Assembly: GCA_910588965.1 (NCBI GenBank)
Contig: CAJUSO010000014.1
Location: 1 to 64,000, forward strand
Reading direction: 5' to 3'
Length of the DNA: 64,000 bases
Source of the DNA: an uncultured Lachnospiraceae bacterium
Lineage (GTDB): Bacteria; Bacillota; Clostridia; Lachnospirales; Lachnospiraceae
Positions 60,398 to 64,000 of the stretch are shown one piece after another (the first letter of the stretch is position 1; each line of letters begins with the position of its first letter). The notes under the pieces were generated by a model. That model was not told the DNA's origin, did no database searches, and saw only the letters and a program-made list of their open reading frames with translations. The translations under genes were made by a program, and so were the position numbers.

Positions 60398-61090
60398 TCA
60401 GCCTAAAAGGCCATTTTCCCGAAAGCTCATATACCGGTTATCCCCAATAATGATATGGTCTGCCAGGGCAATCCCCAGCAGGGCGCCGCATTCCTTGACC
60501 CGCTGGGTCACCTGCCCGTCCGCCTCACTGGGGGAAGGGTCGCCGCTCGGGTGGTTATGCAAAAGCACGATATGCACTGCCTGGTATTCAAGCGCTTTGA
60601 TAAAGACTTCCCTTGGAGACACCAAGGAACTGTTCACCGTGCCTACAGAGATAACAGTATCCCCTAAGAGGACGCTTTTGGAGTCAAACATGGCCAATAG
60701 GAGCTGCTCTTTGGGCTCATGGCGCAGGGCCTCCATGTAGTAGGCGGCTATGCTGCCAGGGTCGTTCAGCTTAACATCCCGAAAACGGCTGGTCTTGGCG
60801 ATGCGGCTGGTAAGCTCTGCAATGCACTTCAGCTGCGCCGCCTTTACCTGGCCGATGCCAGGGATACGCTGCATTTCCTCGGGCGGCATGGTGAACAGGT
60901 TCAGCAGGTTCTTATCACGCTGGGCAAGGAATAGCTGGGCAAGCTGCAGCGCCGTAACCTCCTTGGTGCCGCTCCGGAGGATGACGGCAAGGAGTTCCGC
61001 ATCGGAGAGAGCCTGTGCGCCATAGCGGGCGCATTTCTCGACAGGCTGCTCGGATTCGGGGAGTTGCTTCATGGTTATGTGTGTATTCAT
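60398..61090 (-). CDS. radC: RadC family JAMM protein
   Basis: A protein of 230 residues with an N-terminal helix-hairpin-helix part (MQRIPGIGQVKAAQLKCIAEL) and a C-terminal JAB1/MPN domain with the metal motif LLHNHPSGDPSPSEAD. RadC was once linked to DNA repair; its role is unsettled. It heads the mreBCD group, as in Bacillus. The start is uncertain: neither ATG 61090 nor ATG 61072 (MKQLPESEQP, the more usual opening) has a good ribosome binding site. Confidence 0.92.
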   Translation of the reverse strand: MNTHITMKQLPESEQPVEKCARYGAQALSDAELLAVILRSGTKEVTALQLAQLFLAQRDKNLLNLFTMPPEEMQRIPGIGQVKAAQLKCIAELTSRIAKTSRFRDVKLNDPGSIAAYYMEALRHEPKEQLLLAMFDSKSVLLGDTVISVGTVNSSLVSPREVFIKALEYQAVHIVLLHNHPSGDPSPSEADGQVTQRVKECGALLGIALADHIIIGDNRYMSFRENGLLG

Positions 61091-61140
61091 ATATAATTTT
61101 GGTAACTCTCTCAAAAGCAAAGTAAAAAGTTTTACGTTTT

Positions 61141-61169
61141 ATTTTAGCATATAAAAAAGCCTATGTATA
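61141..61169 (-). promoter_or_regulatory. Promoter of the radC-mre-min operon
   Basis: On the minus strand TATACA (61169-61164) and TAAAAT (61146-61141) are 17 bases apart with TGC before the -10. It is the best candidate in an AT-rich 190-base gap (61091-61283). The rest of that gap shows nothing else. Confidence 0.5.
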
Positions 61170-61283
61170 CTAAAATTTTGTTAAAATTTCATAAATATTC
61201 TTATTTTGGGGGAAAATGGGAAGAAGAATCATGGAATTTCCCGCTGTTCCCTTCTATTACATCCACCATGTCATGTTCATTGC

Positions 61284-61763
61284 CTATGTACCTATGTCTT
61301 CCAAGGTAAATGGCAGGGCCTTCTTTAACCCATCCAGGGAAACCTCTACCTGGCAGCCTATTTTCCCGCCGCTGAAAATAATCGTGCCAAATCCCTGGGC
61401 AGATTGTGCAATGACCGTGGGGAACTGTTTCTTCATGCCGATAGGGGAACATCCGCCGTGGACATACCCTGTCAGGGGCAGCAAATCTTTGGATTTGACC
61501 ATGCTGATGCTCTTCTCCCCCACAGATTTCGCAGCTTTCTTTAAATCCAGCTCCTTTTGGACAGGAAGCAAAAATACATAGTTTGCCTTGGAATGCCCAA
61601 CCGTTACCAGTGTCTTGAATACCTGCGCCGGGTCTTGGCCTAGGACGGCGGCAACGTCTGTGCCGCTAACGGCGCCAGTATCTGCATAATCATAGCTTTT
61701 ATAGCTTATTTTCTTTTGTTCCAATATCCTCATCACATTTGTCTTTTCTATATTCTTTTTCAT
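61284..61763 (-). CDS. ybaK: Cys-tRNA(Pro)/Cys-tRNA(Cys) deacylase
   Basis: YbaK (159 residues) removes Cys wrongly put on tRNA-Pro. The fold is marked by TGAVSGTDVAAVLGQDPAQVFKTLV, where the catalytic Lys lies in VFKTL, and by PLTGYVHGGCSPIGMKK and FPTVIAQSAQGFGTIIFSGGKIG. AAAGGAGGG precedes the ATG at 61763. It is a single-gene unit with its own promoter. Confidence 0.95.
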   Translation of the reverse strand: MKKNIEKTNVMRILEQKKISYKSYDYADTGAVSGTDVAAVLGQDPAQVFKTLVTVGHSKANYVFLLPVQKELDLKKAAKSVGEKSISMVKSKDLLPLTGYVHGGCSPIGMKKQFPTVIAQSAQGFGTIIFSGGKIGCQVEVSLDGLKKALPFTLEDIGT

Positions 61764-61826
61764 CCTGCCCTCCTTTAGGCTTGCTTTGGTGCGGAAAACA
61801 GCTGTTCTTTCCAATCCGATAACCTT

Positions 61827-61855
61827 ATTATAAAGCAGGCCCTTATATTTTTCAA
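61827..61855 (-). promoter_or_regulatory. Promoter of ybaK
   Basis: On the minus strand TTGAAA (61855-61850) and a perfect TATAAT (61832-61827) are 17 bases apart, about 64 bases ahead of the start codon. Confidence 0.75.
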
Positions 61856-61938
61856 CATCCCGCCCGAAATTACCAGGGCAGCAACGTGAAATGTATGAAA
61901 ACTTATTCCATTCTCCGAAATGGAGGGAACCGTCCTAT

Positions 61939-62227
61939 ATGAAAAAATTTGAGAATTATGCCTCTAACTTAAGGGTGCTTGAAAAAGCCAACCAGGAAGT
62001 ATTGGACAATACATTTATTATCAGCGGGATTATTAATAAATTTGCTATTCCGTTTGGACTAGGATGGAAAGTATTAAAAAAATTACTATCCTATGAGGGC
62101 AGCGCCGCCTCTTCTATCGGATCCCCTAGGAGCATTATTAAGGAAGCCTACGCAGTATATCCCTGAATTTGCCAAATTAGAGAAGGCGCTGATAAAATAT
62201 TACGGCGCCACCCTAGATACATTATAA
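61939..62227 (+). pseudogene. Decayed HI0074-like (HEPN-type) gene
   Basis: MKKFENYASNLRVLEKANQE and what follows (FIISGIINKFAIPFGLGWKVLKKLLSYEG, GSPRSIIKEAYAVY) match the first two thirds of HI0074-type 'nucleotidyltransferase substrate-binding' proteins, a HEPN-like family. After YAVYP a stop follows in frame, but the next frame reads QYIPEFAKLEKALIKYYGATLDTL, the family's usual end, closing at TAA 62225. The middle (roughly 40-50 codons, with the catalytic-type residues) is missing and the frame is shifted. No partner nucleotidyltransferase gene is seen beside it. Confidence 0.75.
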
Positions 62228-62273
62228 AGATTCCCGGCCATGCCATCCTTCGTCAAACCTCCCAATTTCCCTC

Positions 62274-62302
62274 TTGCATTCTCCTTTCTTTTCCGTTAAA
62301 AT
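62274..62302 (+). promoter_or_regulatory. Promoter of the oxidoreductase gene
   Basis: TTGCAT (62274) and TAAAAT (62297) are 17 bases apart. RNA would start near 62309, 57 bases before ATG 62366. Confidence 0.6.
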
Positions 62303-62311
62303 AAATAACAA
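62293..62311. promoter_or_regulatory. Possible Rex-like operator
   Basis: CCGTTAA-N5-ATAACAA resembles the redox-regulator Rex site TTGTTAA-N4-TTAACAA, but with one extra spacer base and three mismatches. It overlaps the -10 of the promoter, a good place for a repressor. Tentative. Confidence 0.25.
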
Positions 62312-62365
62312 GTTTTTTTATTCTAAGCATTTTTTATCAATCCATACATTATTTAGGAGAAAACG

Positions 62366-64000
62366 ATGAGCAGATTATCAGTAATTTCCACCGACAAAGT
62401 AAATTCCACTACGGAAAAGCTCATGAAGGAATTTACCCAGCGCATTATTGCGAACCCGCCAGGGGTCTGCCCTGTGGACATGCAGCTGGCATTCTTAAAG
62501 GTATGCCATGCGCAGACCTGCGGGAAGTGCGTCCCCTGCCGGACTGGCCTTGGGATTTTAGAAGAGCTTTTAGAAAGCGTATTAGATAATACCGCCACGA
62601 TGGAAACCCTGGGACTAATCGAGCATGCGGCTACAAATATCAAAAATTCCGCCGACTGTGCCATTGGCTTTGAGTCTGCCCGCATGGTACTGGCAGGGCT
62701 GGAAGGATTCAAGGAGGATTACCTTTCCCATGTCAAGAAGCACCAATGCACCGGGACCTTTGAGCAGCCTATCCCCTGTGTGACGCTCTGCCCTGCAAAT
62801 GTGGATATCCCAGGCTACATTGCCTTGGCCGGGGAGGGGCGCTGCGAAGACGCCGTGCGCTTAATCCGCAAGGACAACCCCTTCCCTACCGCCTGCGCTC
62901 TGATTTGCGAGCATCCCTGTGAGGCAAGGTGCCGCCGGAATATGATTGACGATTCCATCAATATCCGCGGCATCAAGCATTATGTCATGGACAAGGCCCG
63001 CGCCGGAGAAGTGCCGGTTCCGGCCAGCGCAACTCCTACGGGCAGGAAGGTAGCCATTATCGGCGGCGGCCCTTCCGGCCTGACAGCAGCTTATTTCCTG
63101 CAGCTTATGGGGCACCAGGCCACCGTCTATGAAGAAAAAGCACAGTTGGGCGGCATGCTGCGCTATGGCATCCCCAACTACCGTTTCCCTAGGGAACGCT
63201 TAGATGAGGATATCAACGCCATCCTTTCCACAGGTGTGGAAGTGAACTTAAATACCCCGATTGGCACAGATGAATTAGAGGAAATCAACCGTAATTACGA
63301 TGCCATCTATATCGCCATCGGCGCCCATGCAGAAAAACGGCTGGGCTTAGAAGGCGAGGACAGCCAGCACGTGGTGTCTGCTGTGGAGATGCTGCGGGAG
63401 ATTGGGGATGGGAAATACCCTGATTTCACCGGGAAGCGTGTTATCGTGGTGGGCGGCGGCAACGTGGCCATGGACTGTGCCAGGACGGCTATCCGCTCCA
63501 ACGCCAAGACCGTCAGCATCGTCTACCGCAGGCGCAAAGAGGATATGACAGCCCTCCCGGCAGAGGTCGAAGGGGCAATCGCAGAAGGGATTGAGCTTTT
63601 AACCCTCAAAGCCCCCCTGCGCATCGAGACGGATGAGGAAGGCAAAGCCCGCGCCCTGTGGGTCCAGCCCCAGATTATCGGCCAGGTAAGGGGCGGCAGG
63701 CCATCCCCGCGCAAGGCGGACAAGCCAGAAGAACGGTTAGAATGTGATATAATCCTGATGGCAGTCGGGCAGGACATCATTTCCAAGCCATTCGCCCAAG
63801 CCGGGATTGCCACAAACCGGAGCCGGCTGCAGGCAGATGACTCCGGCGCATTAAACCGGGTAGGCATGTACGCCGGCGGGGACTGTGTGTCAGGGCCGGC
63901 TACCGTAATTAAGGCCATTGCAGCAGGGAAGGTGGCCGCTGCGAACATTGATGATTTCTTGGGCTTTTGCCATATGGTTTCCGTTGACGTGGATATCCCT
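62366..64000 (+). CDS. NuoF-tail/GltD-like Fe-S flavoprotein oxidoreductase, 3' end outside window
   Basis: The first 545 codons of a larger protein. Residues 40-110 hold CGKCVPCRTG, the 4Fe-4S motif of the NuoF/HydB C-terminal part. A dihydropyrimidine-dehydrogenase/GltD-type Fe-S domain follows (CVTLCPANVDIPGY, CALICEHPCEARCRR). Then comes an FAD/NAD(P) two-dinucleotide fold with IIGGGPSGLTAAYFLQ, VVGGGNVAMDCARTA and GGDCVSGPATVIKAIAAGK. Such proteins pass electrons between NAD(P)H and ferredoxin-linked enzymes, often hydrogenases (inference). AGGAG is 6 bases before ATG 62366. The frame is open to the last base. Confidence 0.9.
   Translation, partial: MSRLSVISTDKVNSTTEKLMKEFTQRIIANPPGVCPVDMQLAFLKVCHAQTCGKCVPCRTGLGILEELLESVLDNTATMETLGLIEHAATNIKNSADCAIGFESARMVLAGLEGFKEDYLSHVKKHQCTGTFEQPIPCVTLCPANVDIPGYIALAGEGRCEDAVRLIRKDNPFPTACALICEHPCEARCRRNMIDDSINIRGIKHYVMDKARAGEVPVPASATPTGRKVAIIGGGPSGLTAAYFLQLMGHQATVYEEKAQLGGMLRYGIPNYRFPRERLDEDINAILSTGVEVNLNTPIGTDELEEINRNYDAIYIAIGAHAEKRLGLEGEDSQHVVSAVEMLREIGDGKYPDFTGKRVIVVGGGNVAMDCARTAIRSNAKTVSIVYRRRKEDMTALPAEVEGAIAEGIELLTLKAPLRIETDEEGKARALWVQPQIIGQVRGGRPSPRKADKPEERLECDIILMAVGQDIISKPFAQAGIATNRSRLQADDSGALNRVGMYAGGDCVSGPATVIKAIAAGKVAAANIDDFLGFCHMVSVDVDIP

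Noticed and set aside
1..64000. tRNA or rRNA genes
   Set aside because: No T-loop (GGTTCGAATCC-like) with matching acceptor stems and no rRNA-like stretch was seen on either strand by eye.

Overview
The window is chromosomal DNA of a spore-forming Clostridia bacterium, most likely a member of the Lachnospiraceae. This rests on spoIVA at the left edge, AAGGAGG-type ribosome binding sites, a L27 with a cleavable N-terminus next to its Prp protease, the recU gene of Firmicutes, the mreBCD-PBP2-minCDE-rodA order, a radical SAM/DUF2344 pair and several proteins of types I associate with this family. The genus cannot be fixed by reading alone. No rRNA, tRNA, CRISPR array or intact mobile element was seen. 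No gene-free stretch exceeds about 250 bases.

Layout. 1-7.6 kb (+): the end of spoIVA, a secreted GH5 glucanase, pyrE, a cluster of small membrane proteins, a large M29-type aminopeptidase and uridine phosphorylase. 7.7-15.4 kb (+): cytidine deaminase, a DUF234-type ATPase with a degenerate P-loop, topB, a hexapeptide-repeat protein, an ABC exporter pair and recU. 15.4-20.7 kb (+): a histidine operon, hisZ-hisG-hisD-hisB and a three-part gene (HisA/F-like barrel fused to HisI and HisE), driven by a consensus promoter that overlaps the recU stop codon. 20.7-26.5 kb: an accessory-looking stretch with a zinc-ribbon protein carrying Q-rich repeats, two uncharacterised soluble proteins, 35-bp tandem repeats, a fructosamine-kinase-like gene and an Rpn-type nuclease gene broken by one nonsense codon. 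26.6-34.9 kb: the radical SAM pair, an ECF sigma/anti-sigma pair, RNase E/G, an AEC transporter and DUF4317. 35.1-39.4 kb (+): ribosome and growth genes, namely L21 (with leader), prp, L27, obgE, yhbY, nadD, yqeK and rsfS. 39.5-42.6 kb: lexA, divergent from a nucleotidyltransferase gene whose HEPN partner survives only as a stub joined in frame to dtd, then a tyrosine recombinase.

42.7-61.8 kb lies almost wholly on the minus strand. It holds a cytidylate-kinase-like gene, the rluD-lspA-aroB-ylmH-sepF-yggS-hlyD-like group, a D,D-carboxypeptidase and mgsA. It continues with the cell-shape and division operon read radC-mreB-mreC-mreD-PBP2-minC-minD-minE-rodA, and ybaK. The right edge (+) holds a decayed HI0074-like gene and the first 545 codons of a large Fe-S flavoprotein oxidoreductase.

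The genes work together as ordinary core modules: envelope growth and division, histidine synthesis, pyrimidine salvage and ribosome maturation. The points most worth a second look are the HEPN-Dtd junction, the HisA/F-HisIE fusion, the insertion of about 250 residues in PBP2, the repeat-rich 21.5-22.9 kb locus, and a promoter built into a terminator hairpin at 24.07 kb. I did not find a clearly new multi-gene defence or mobile system.
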